Origin: Dyella dinghuensis
GTDB lineage: Bacteria > Pseudomonadota > Gammaproteobacteria > Xanthomonadales > Rhodanobacteraceae
DNA: 64,000 nucleotides
Assembly (NCBI RefSeq): GCF_003977615.1
Contig: NZ_RYZR01000008.1
Location: 297,403 to 361,402 of the forward strand
Direction: 5' to 3'
Under the pieces are notes generated by a model. That model made no database searches. It had not been told where the DNA came from and saw only the letters and a program-made list of their open reading frames with translations. The position numbers and the translations under genes were made by a program. Below are positions 9,090 through 16,600 of the stretch, piece after piece. Every line of letters starts with the position of its first letter. Position 1 is the stretch's first letter.

Positions 9090-9662
9090 TCAATCATCTT
9101 GCTCGCGTTGTTGTTTGTAATAGGCATCGGCACGCTCGATAAGCTTCGTATAGTGCTTTACGACAGCCTTCCAAGCCAGCGTTGCCTCTTTGAGATGCTC
9201 ACCCAGATCGTCCGGCACCTTGTCACTAATATGATCGATCAGCTCAGGTACTTCGAGATTCCATTTGTGCAGCAATGCATCGGGCCGCACATGCGTAACG
9301 ATCAGGGAATCGAGTACCGAAGACATGACGTGTAATTGTTGAACCGTGCAAATGCGCTGCACTTCCAGGAAATGGATAGTGTCGCGATGACTTTCCAGAA
9401 TCGTTTTCAGCCATGGCGCCGTCTGCGCCTGCCAGTCGAACAATGCCTCAACCTTTTGCTCCATGTCATCGGTATCGCAATCCAGCGCGACCGTGGGCCC
9501 GGACGCAGGGAACAGCGCGGCCCGCTCGAGCCGCCACCGTTCCAGCTCAGCCTGGTCGATCGTCTGCGTCGGGATCTCGGCCGGGGGAAGACTCATCTGT
9601 TCGAACATCCATTGTTGTGCGATCTGCGCCCGCCTCTTTGCTCGCCACTTGCGAAAAAACAT
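9090..9662 (-). CDS. Uncharacterised helical protein downstream of the T4SS effector
   Basis: 190 residues, mostly helical and charged, with no signal peptide, lipobox or membrane segment. I do not recognise a family. ATG at 9662 has a good Shine-Dalgarno (AGGAG, 8 bp upstream). It is the last gene of the minus-strand run virD4, two ankyrin lipoproteins, effector, and starts 105 bp after the effector stop, so it may belong to that transcript. A cytosolic adaptor or chaperone is conceivable. Immunity is less likely, because known immunity proteins of this system (X-Tfi) are exported. Function is not assigned. Confidence 0.55.
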   Translation of the reverse strand: MFFRKWRAKRRAQIAQQWMFEQMSLPPAEIPTQTIDQAELERWRLERAALFPASGPTVALDCDTDDMEQKVEALFDWQAQTAPWLKTILESHRDTIHFLEVQRICTVQQLHVMSSVLDSLIVTHVRPDALLHKWNLEVPELIDHISDKVPDDLGEHLKEATLAWKAVVKHYTKLIERADAYYKQQREQDD

Positions 9663-9767
9663 CGCTGCACTCCTGTCGCAATCTCCATGCCTGCGGTGTG
9701 ACCTTCGGCCAGCCGCGAGGCGTCCCTGTGCTTTTTGGTTCCGCTAGAGTCGAGCCATCAACGTCAA

Positions 9768-12632
9768 CTACCGGCCGCCGCCGGGCAACCCCATCGCGGG
9801 TGTCTGTGCACCGACGTGCGCGCGCTGCATCTCAAACTGTTGGTGTTCGTGCGCTTGCTGCTGCGCCACCTGCCCCATCTGCTGAAACGAGTGCTCGGGT
9901 GCATGCTGCATGGCTTGCGCAGGAACGATGTCGTTGCGGTAGCCATAAACGTGGTCGGGTTGGCGAATCACCAAGGGGCTCTGGGGTCCGATGACGCCGC
10001 TGGCGCGATCTTGCGCAACGAAGACCTGATTGCCCTGGGTCCAATCGACCTGCGTGACCTGCGCTTGCAGCAACGTCGCCGCCGTGGCGTGTTCGAGTTG
10101 TGTATCGCTGCGCGGTATACCGGCTTTGCCGTAGGCGTCTGCTACGTGCGTGTGGACCTGCCGATACAGCGCATGTTGCGGGTGATCGGGATGGCGCAGA
10201 TCGTGCGGCGGCAACGTACGCGGATCGGGGCGCCATTCGGCGGCGATGGCGGGCAGCGGTTCGTGCACATGCGGCATGGCGCGTTTGGACCAATCGTCCG
10301 CGCGCTGCCCGACGGTGCGCGACAACGCATGTTCAACGCTCACACTCACGTCGCGTTCGGGCATATAGACGGAGGGCCGGCTTTGATGAGCCACCACTTG
10401 CGCGTGCTTGCCTGCGCCGCGCAGTTCAAGCCGGTCAAGGCTGCCGAAGCGCGCCTCATGCAAGGTATCGACTAACGCGGCGGCCATGCGCTCGCTGTGC
10501 TCGCCATGCGGCACCTTGTTGAGGTCTTCCATCGCGTGCACCTTGGTGAGCGCGCGCTGGTAAGGCTGCTGCATGGGATGATCGGGATGGCGAAAATCGC
10601 GCAGATGATCGGGAATCGACGGCGTTTGTTTTGCGGCGGCCTCGTGCTTGGATGGCGCATGCTCCGTGACGGGCGCATGCGGCGGGCGCTCAAGAGAAGG
10701 CGTGTGCTGCAAGTATTCCCTCGCCGCTGCCTCCCGCTGTTGGACGTAGTAATCCATGCTGGGCGCGACGGTGGCCCCCATCAAATGACGCTGGAACGCT
10801 TCGTTGCCGGTAGGAGCCGCGTGGCGCACCGCATCGACAGCCTTGTTCAAATGCGCCTGCCCGGAAGGTAGCGCAGCCGTGGAAAGCGCCACGCCAGTAG
10901 CGGACAAACCGGTGACGGCAGCGCCTGTCGCTGTGAATGCCTCGTGCTGATAATCGCCCACGCGTTGTACGGCGTTGCCGGCGCCATCCAGCTGTCGGCC
11001 GACCCATTCTCCTGCTTGTGCGCTCGCATCGTGCTGTGCTTGCCCATAGTCGTTAGCGAAGGCCGTCGTCGCATGCTCGGCGCTCAGGCCCGCACGACGC
11101 AACGCGGCCGCATCGTGTTCGCCCGCAAGCCGATCCGCAGTGGCCTGCATGGCTCCCTGCACCACAGCGCGCTGCCCGGTGCGCTCCAATGCATCGGCCT
11201 GCATAGCGAGCCGTTGCTGCGCATCGTGCGTAACCACATGCCCGATGCCGCGCAACACGGCGGCATCGAGCGACGTGCCCCACTGCCGTGCGTGACCCAC
11301 GGCTTGATCGATCTGCGCGCTGATCTCTGCACCCGCCACGCGCGCATGCGCTGCGGCGGCCACGGCAACATGTTCGGTCTGGCGTCGCATCTCGCCGTCC
11401 ATCTGTGTGTTTATCTGTGCCGCCTCGCCGCGCAGCTCACCTGCGTGGCGCACGTTCGCACCAACGCCATGCAAGACGTTACCTCCCAAATGCTGCGGCA
11501 GCGACGTGACGGCACCCAACGTATCGCCCGCGCGTGCACCCAACGATGCCACGCTCAGCACTTCCATCACCGGTGCGAGTCGTGCAGAGAGTTCGGGCAA
11601 GCCCATCGTTGCATCGCGCGGCACGAGGTCGCCGTGCGCATCGCGGGTCATCGCTTCGAGCAGTTGAACTTGACCGCTAGCTAAAGGCAAATCACGCAGC
11701 AGTTGATCGGCATTGCCGTGTGCCACCTTGTCCATAAACGCGAGCGTCGACTGTTGCGCTTGCAGTGGCAGATCGATCCGCTGCATCCATTCATTCAGCG
11801 CATGGCGCGCATCGGGCAACCGCGTGCCCAGATTGCTTACTTCCTTCAACACCATCGCGAGCTGCGCGCGCTCGCTGTTGTCCATGGCGTGGATATTGCC
11901 CTGCACCCCATCGTTTAAAAGTTCGCCTTTGACTTGGTAGGCGGTGACATGTTGAGAAGCGTCGTACAGCGGGATGTTGTTTTGATCGCAGAAGCGTTTG
12001 GCGGTGAGCGGATGAAGCCCGGCGGCGTTGAAGGTGGTTGCGGAATAGCCCGTAACAGCAGCCGCGGCGGAAGCCATGCCGCCTGCCAGGCTGTGGCCGG
12101 CGAAATCGACAACAATGTTATGGATCTTAAATTCGAGACCTAGCCCCATCGCACGGTCGTAATAGTCGGTCTCCAAACCGACGGATTGCGGACCGTTATT
12201 GCCAAGGAAATCTTCAATCGTGGTGTCGTGATGCTTGCCGTCGGAGGTCTTAACTTCACCGGACGAACCTTTAAAAGCCACCGTCGGCTTGAAACTGGGA
12301 CCTAGGATTTGGGGATCGGGAATGTAGACCTCCGCACGAAAGCCCGATTGATCGGAATGCAGAGCTTCATTGAGTTCCGCATCGCTCATACGGAGATCCC
12401 GCGCATACTGGCGAAATAGCTCCGGATGTTCGCTCAATCTCACCCAACCCAGCGGGGGATGGCCTTCGCCATTGGCTGCCTTATAAACATCTTGCGACAG
12501 GGCTTCCATTTGTCGATCGCGATAATCCTTTTGCACTTGATTGGCGTACTGAAGCGAAGCCGTATCACCGCGAGCACGCAGTTGTTGAATCAGCTCTTGC
12601 TCGTCTTGCATTTGTTGAAGTTCGTTAGACAT
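9768..12632 (-). CDS. Predicted type IV secretion antibacterial effector (X-Tfe): lipase-like domain plus two XVIPCD-like modules
   Basis: About 954 residues. The N-terminal domain has a lipase nucleophile elbow, FAGHSLAGGMASAAAA (Ser near residue 181), followed by FNAAGLHPLTA, as in alpha/beta-hydrolase phospholipase effectors. Residues about 280-670 are long Ala/His/Gln-rich helices. The C-terminal end has two modules each opening with RHPDHP (about residues 680 and 812); the second ends in a Gln-rich tail (QQMGQVAQQQAHEHQQ). RHPDHP plus a Gln-rich end is the hallmark of XVIPCD, the domain that VirD4 recognises in the Xanthomonadales killing T4SS. Neighbours fit: virD4 and two lipoproteins upstream on the same strand. 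The ATG at 12632 follows AAGGAA; a GTG one codon earlier is possible. Substrate and toxicity are inferred. Confidence 0.8.
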   Translation of the reverse strand: MSNELQQMQDEQELIQQLRARGDTASLQYANQVQKDYRDRQMEALSQDVYKAANGEGHPPLGWVRLSEHPELFRQYARDLRMSDAELNEALHSDQSGFRAEVYIPDPQILGPSFKPTVAFKGSSGEVKTSDGKHHDTTIEDFLGNNGPQSVGLETDYYDRAMGLGLEFKIHNIVVDFAGHSLAGGMASAAAAVTGYSATTFNAAGLHPLTAKRFCDQNNIPLYDASQHVTAYQVKGELLNDGVQGNIHAMDNSERAQLAMVLKEVSNLGTRLPDARHALNEWMQRIDLPLQAQQSTLAFMDKVAHGNADQLLRDLPLASGQVQLLEAMTRDAHGDLVPRDATMGLPELSARLAPVMEVLSVASLGARAGDTLGAVTSLPQHLGGNVLHGVGANVRHAGELRGEAAQINTQMDGEMRRQTEHVAVAAAAHARVAGAEISAQIDQAVGHARQWGTSLDAAVLRGIGHVVTHDAQQRLAMQADALERTGQRAVVQGAMQATADRLAGEHDAAALRRAGLSAEHATTAFANDYGQAQHDASAQAGEWVGRQLDGAGNAVQRVGDYQHEAFTATGAAVTGLSATGVALSTAALPSGQAHLNKAVDAVRHAAPTGNEAFQRHLMGATVAPSMDYYVQQREAAAREYLQHTPSLERPPHAPVTEHAPSKHEAAAKQTPSIPDHLRDFRHPDHPMQQPYQRALTKVHAMEDLNKVPHGEHSERMAAALVDTLHEARFGSLDRLELRGAGKHAQVVAHQSRPSVYMPERDVSVSVEHALSRTVGQRADDWSKRAMPHVHEPLPAIAAEWRPDPRTLPPHDLRHPDHPQHALYRQVHTHVADAYGKAGIPRSDTQLEHATAATLLQAQVTQVDWTQGNQVFVAQDRASGVIGPQSPLVIRQPDHVYGYRNDIVPAQAMQHAPEHSFQQMGQVAQQQAHEHQQFEMQRAHVGAQTPAMGLPGGGR

Positions 12633-12656
12633 CACGTCATTCCTTGATCGCTGCTG

Positions 12657-13604
12657 TTACAGCAGAGGGATATCTTTTTCTTCGTATGGCAAACCGAACG
12701 CTTTACGCCATTCACGAAAGGGCGCTGATAGAGGCGGTCGCTTATAGCCATGGCTAAGCAACCACTGTTGGCATTTGCGTTGCCACTCAAGTACCTCCAG
12801 TTTTTTTGGGTCGGTTGGATACCAAAAAATACTTTCTATGACCGGATATCGTGTTTCGGTAGCCGGCGGAATAGGATTAGCCATCGCTGCGGACTTTGGA
12901 TCAGCGCCATGCTGCAGCAGCCAATAAACCTGTTCAAAGCCACCGGATGTGGCGAAGTTGTAGAGAATGGACCTCCCCTGCGCGTGCGCATTTACATCAG
13001 CACCATGCTTCACCAGCGCCTGTACGTTCTTCCATTGTCGATGCCAAATGAATGCTTGAAACAGCAACGTTTCGTTGTTGCCATTTCTCGTGTTGGGATC
13101 GCCACCATGATCCAGAAGAAGGTTCAAATAGATCGGATCGTCCTGCTTGGCCGCCCACACCATGGCGTTGTCATACATAAAGTGATCACTAACGCTCCCA
13201 TCCGGAAACTTCTTGACCCTATGTCCAGGCTTACGCGCATTCGGATCTGCCCCGTTATCCAGCATGGCCTTCAGGCCAGCTGGATTAAGATTGAACACCG
13301 GCCACGCGATCAACGGCATGCCGCTGTCGTCGTCGGCAAAGATCGTGTCGGGGTTGACGTGTTCGTCTTTCATCAGATGCCGCACTTCTTCAACATCGCC
13401 CCGCGCGGCAGCATTGGCCAGCGCTTGCGCCTTGGGGTCTTTGAAAACCTGATCGGCGAAAAAGAGCGGTCGTTGCGCAGAGCCACCCGATGAATCGGGT
13501 ATGTTGCAACCGGCGAGCAACACCGCTGTTGCAACGACGCACGCGAAGCGCATCCATGCGATTTTTATAGGCGATCCCAGTCCATAACCCCCACTCTTCA
13601 CCAT
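12657..13604 (-). CDS. Ankyrin-repeat lipoprotein, candidate effector immunity protein (copy 1)
   Basis: 315 residues with a lipobox VLLAGC (Cys 33 from the chosen start), so an exported lipoprotein. The body is ankyrin-like solenoid: repeats such as LKAMLDNGADPNAR, LNLLLDHGGDPNTR, VQALVKHGADVNAH, VYWLLQHGADPKS. It is a clear paralogue of the next gene, with near-identical blocks (DEHVNPDTIFADDDSGMPL and KRPPLSAPFREWRKAFGLPYEEKDIPLL-type ends). Immediately downstream, 24 bp away, is the lipase-like effector, which suggests it protects against that effector in the periplasm. Its ancestral start appears mutated (ATG to ATA, at the MKKAW position of the paralogue); the ATG at 13604 overlaps the stop of an effector remnant and probably initiates by coupling. 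A short alternative start is at 13553. Confidence 0.75.
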   Translation of the reverse strand: MVKSGGYGLGSPIKIAWMRFACVVATAVLLAGCNIPDSSGGSAQRPLFFADQVFKDPKAQALANAAARGDVEEVRHLMKDEHVNPDTIFADDDSGMPLIAWPVFNLNPAGLKAMLDNGADPNARKPGHRVKKFPDGSVSDHFMYDNAMVWAAKQDDPIYLNLLLDHGGDPNTRNGNNETLLFQAFIWHRQWKNVQALVKHGADVNAHAQGRSILYNFATSGGFEQVYWLLQHGADPKSAAMANPIPPATETRYPVIESIFWYPTDPKKLEVLEWQRKCQQWLLSHGYKRPPLSAPFREWRKAFGLPYEEKDIPLL

Positions 13605-13681
13605 GAGAGGGTACCGCCGTGTTCGTGCATCCGGAGAATTAATTCTTGCTCGTCCTGCAGTTGTTTCCGTTCATTAGACAT
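13598..13681 (-). pseudogene. 27-codon remnant of a second effector gene
   Basis: ATG at 13681 with a strong Shine-Dalgarno (AAGGAGAAACAAT upstream) opens MSNERKQLQDEQELILRMHE and ends at TGA 13598-13600 after 27 codons. The intact effector begins MSNELQQMQDEQELIQQLRA, so the two 5' ends are homologous. The preceding bases (stop of an ankyrin gene, then a CTTGA-containing spacer) also match those before the intact effector. Nothing else of the effector remains. Its stop overlaps the start of ankyrin copy 1 (ATGGTGA), so the stump may now act as a translational leader for that gene. Confidence 0.8.
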
Positions 13682-13705
13682 ATTGTTTCTCCTTGACTTC
13701 AGTCA

Positions 13706-14617
13706 TTACAGCAAAGGGATATCTTTTTCTTCGTATGGCAAACCAAACGGTTTACGCCAATCACGAAAAGGTGCTGACAAAGGAGGGCGCTTATAACCAT
13801 GACTGAGAAGCCATTGCTGACATTTGCGCTGCCAATCCAGCCAATCTGCGCGCTTGGGATTGGTGGGATACCAAAAGACACTTTCGATAACCGGATATCG
13901 TGTTTCGGTAGACGGTGGAATAGGATCAGCTATCGCTGCGGACTTTGGGTCAGCGCCATGCTGCAGTAACCAATAGGCCTGCTCAAAGCCACCGGATGTC
14001 GCGAAGTCGTAAAGAATGGACCCAGATCCGCTGTGCACGTTTACATCGGCGCCATGCTCCACCAACGTCTGTACGTTCTTCCATTGGCGATGCCAGATGA
14101 AAGCCTGGAACAACAGCGTGTCATGATCCATATTGCGCGTATTCGGATCGCCGCCATGATCCAATAAAAGCTTCAAATAGATCGGATCATCTTGTCTGGC
14201 CGCCCATACCAGTGCACTGTCATGCTTATGGAACGATTCACTGCTGCCATCTGAGTTATAGGCGATGCGTTCACCTGCCTTACGCGCATTCGGATCTGCG
14301 CCGTTATCCAGCATGGCTTTCAGTCCCGCCGGATTGAGGTTGAACACCGGCCACGCGATCAACGGCATGCCGCTGTCGTCGTCGGCAAAGATCGTGTCGG
14401 GGTTGACGTGTTCGTCTTTCATCAGATATCGCGCTTCGTCGACATCGCCCCGCGCGGCAGCATTTGCCAGCGCTTGCGCGTCGGGGTCTTTGAAAACCTG
14501 ATCAGCGGAAAAGAGCGGTTGTTGCACCGAGCCGCCCGATGATTCCGGCATGTTGCAACTAGCCAGCAGCATCGCCGTCGCCACGAGCCATGCAAAGCGC
14601 GTCCACGCTTTTTTCAT
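13706..14617 (-). CDS. Ankyrin-repeat lipoprotein, candidate effector immunity protein (copy 2)
   Basis: 303 residues. Signal sequence MKKAWTRFAWLVATAMLLASC with lipobox LASC (Cys 21) predicts a periplasmic lipoprotein. It has the same ankyrin-like solenoid as copy 1: LKAMLDNGADPNAR, LKLLLDHGGDPNTR, VQTLVEHGADVNVH, AYWLLQHGADPKS. ATG at 14617 follows AGGAAGATAT. It is preceded by virD4 (59 bp) and followed by the effector stump, which means its own cognate effector has been lost. It may be kept as orphan immunity against kin or have drifted to bind another lipase. The immunity role is inferred from position, lipoprotein nature and the family's habits. Confidence 0.75.
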   Translation of the reverse strand: MKKAWTRFAWLVATAMLLASCNMPESSGGSVQQPLFSADQVFKDPDAQALANAAARGDVDEARYLMKDEHVNPDTIFADDDSGMPLIAWPVFNLNPAGLKAMLDNGADPNARKAGERIAYNSDGSSESFHKHDSALVWAARQDDPIYLKLLLDHGGDPNTRNMDHDTLLFQAFIWHRQWKNVQTLVEHGADVNVHSGSGSILYDFATSGGFEQAYWLLQHGADPKSAAIADPIPPSTETRYPVIESVFWYPTNPKRADWLDWQRKCQQWLLSHGYKRPPLSAPFRDWRKPFGLPYEEKDIPLL

Positions 14618-14676
14618 ATATCTTCCTGTCTGCACGTGTGCGTGCGTCTTTATTCACAGTTGTCCGTTGCACTAAC

Positions 14677-16353
14677 TCACAGTTCCAGCTTGGGCACCTC
14701 CACTGCGCCGAGCAATTTAGGCGTGCAATCCCTGTCTTCGTAATAGCGGATCTTGTCGCACAGGACGGGACGCTCCGCGCCTTCGACAAAAACGATTTCC
14801 TTTTTGGGGCTGAGTGCCTTCAACTCTTGCGGCAACATCAGTGCGCGGCGTTCTTCGATGTCGGTATACGAAACGTTGCCACCGCTGGCGCGTGTGCGCT
14901 GTTGCTTGCGCTCGGTGGTATAGCCGAGCATTTCGCTGAAGTCGTTGGCATCGCGCTGCTCGCTCGGGGCAAAAATCACTCGGCAGGCGAGGTTGGTGAT
15001 CATGGTCCGTGCTTTGTCGGGCCCATAGACGTCATCGAGTTGGGATAGCGATTGAATCATGCAGGCTAGGCGGACGTTATAACCGGCAACGTAGGTCGTG
15101 CCATCGACAAGGCAGTCGATGCGACCCAAAGCGGCGAATTCATCGAGCAGAAACAGGCATTGGTGTTTCACCGACGGATCTTTTTGAGGTGTGACATCTG
15201 TGTTGAGCTTGATCGCCTGCTCGAAGAACAAGTTCAGGATGCCGCGCGCTTCAGCCAGCCTGTTTGGCGCAACGCCGACATAGATGCTTTGTCTTAGGCG
15301 GCGCAAGCTGCGCAGGTCGAAATCGTTGCCTGAGGTAGCTTCGTCCAGGACACGGCTGGCAAAAATGAGCAAAGGCGCTTGTGCGACGCCAATCACCGAG
15401 GAGAAAGTTTGATCGGCCAATGAGGTGATGTTGGCGAATGCGGTGCGCGTAGCGGTGCTGGTGCCTGGTTGCGTGAGCTGAGATTTGAAATGAGCCTTCA
15501 GATCGTCACCGTTGCCGGACATTAGGCGATATATGGCGCCCAGCGTCGGATACAGCTCCTGCGCATCGGCGCCGGATTGCTCAGCGTGCTGCCACCTATC
15601 GAATAACAGGCTGGCTGCGGCCTCAAAGGCGTTGCGTGCCGCGTTGGCCCAGAATGGATCTTGTCCGGGTGTTTGTTTGTAGAGACATTCGGAAATTGCT
15701 TGCAGGTCGCTGGCGCGGTGTAAGCGATCAGCACGCACGTAAGCAAACGGGTTCCACCGATGAGTGCGCAGGTCTTCGGCGAAGGGATTGAAAAGGAACA
15801 CGGGACCTAGAAGGGAACGCGCTTTGGAGGTGATATCGAAGCCTTCCTGCTTCATATCGACCATGACGAGCGAGCCCTCGTAATGCAGCGCATTGGGTAT
15901 GCCAAAGCTGACACCCTTGCCGCTGCGCGTGCCAGCGGCAAGAAGAACATGGCGCGTACCGGACAAGCGCAAAAAACGCCCGGAGGATTTGCCGACAATG
16001 ATTCCGCTGGGATCCTTGCTGAGCATGCCGGATTTACCGAGATCGCTACGCGCTGCGAAGCGGGCGCTGCCGTGAGTGGCTCGCTTTTGGGTGCGCAACA
16101 TGGGATACAACACGCCCAGCCACGCCAATGCCGTTGAGCCGTAACCAATGCAACCAGCCATTTTTATTCGGCCGGCATACATTTGGAAGGCGGGCATATC
16201 TAGCGCCTGTAGATAGCGCCAGTAGGTCAGCCCGCTCAGCGGGACATTGACATGGAGCAGCAGCGTGACAAGCCAACCTGATAAATACGAACCGGCGATG
16301 ATCGTCGGCAACAAAAGTACGGCGGCAATACCCAGCTTCACGCGTGCGCTCAT
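14677..16353 (-). CDS. virD4: Type IV secretion coupling protein VirD4 (TraG-like ATPase)
   Basis: 558 residues. VirD4 sits at the inner membrane entrance of a type IV secretion channel and feeds it substrates. Two N-terminal membrane segments (about residues 5-38 and 66-88) precede the ATPase: Walker A GTRSGKGV at about 141-148 and Walker B LFLLDEFAALG at about 400-410. The segment GSLVMVDMKQEGFDIT and the TLGAIYRLMSG region also match T4CPs. ATG at 16353 has GGAGGAAAGG upstream; the frame is open further 5' but lacks a site like this. In Xanthomonadales VirD4 recruits effectors by their XVIPCD, and an effector with this domain lies in the same run. No virB1-11 gene is present in the window. 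Confidence 0.9.
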   Translation of the reverse strand: MSARVKLGIAAVLLLPTIIAGSYLSGWLVTLLLHVNVPLSGLTYWRYLQALDMPAFQMYAGRIKMAGCIGYGSTALAWLGVLYPMLRTQKRATHGSARFAARSDLGKSGMLSKDPSGIIVGKSSGRFLRLSGTRHVLLAAGTRSGKGVSFGIPNALHYEGSLVMVDMKQEGFDITSKARSLLGPVFLFNPFAEDLRTHRWNPFAYVRADRLHRASDLQAISECLYKQTPGQDPFWANAARNAFEAAASLLFDRWQHAEQSGADAQELYPTLGAIYRLMSGNGDDLKAHFKSQLTQPGTSTATRTAFANITSLADQTFSSVIGVAQAPLLIFASRVLDEATSGNDFDLRSLRRLRQSIYVGVAPNRLAEARGILNLFFEQAIKLNTDVTPQKDPSVKHQCLFLLDEFAALGRIDCLVDGTTYVAGYNVRLACMIQSLSQLDDVYGPDKARTMITNLACRVIFAPSEQRDANDFSEMLGYTTERKQQRTRASGGNVSYTDIEERRALMLPQELKALSPKKEIVFVEGAERPVLCDKIRYYEDRDCTPKLLGAVEVPKLEL

Positions 16354-16367
16354 TGACCTTTCCTCCG

Positions 16368-16386
16368 CGCATGCGATTCGCATGCG
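16368..16386. promoter_or_regulatory. Direct/inverted CGCATGCG pair upstream of virD4
   Basis: The self-complementary octamer CGCATGCG occurs twice, separated by ATT, 15-33 bp upstream of the virD4 start. It could be an operator or a 5' UTR hairpin controlling the cassette. No regulator is suggested by sequence alone. The rest of 16,387-16,600 shows no gene. Confidence 0.35.
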
Positions 16387-16600
16387 TATGGTAAAAGGCC
16401 AAGCTATCGCGGGATGTTCGATCCAGCTGTAGGGTTCGAGCTTCACGAGCTGTGCTCGGAAATTGAATATGGCATCAGGCAATATGGCGGAAGACCACCC
16501 TGTCTTCGCTTGGGCGTGCGCCGCATCATGCGATCGGCCGCTTGTTTCGCGTCCACTGAATCTAAATCTCTAACGGATGCGGCTGGGCAAAGCGATCCCA

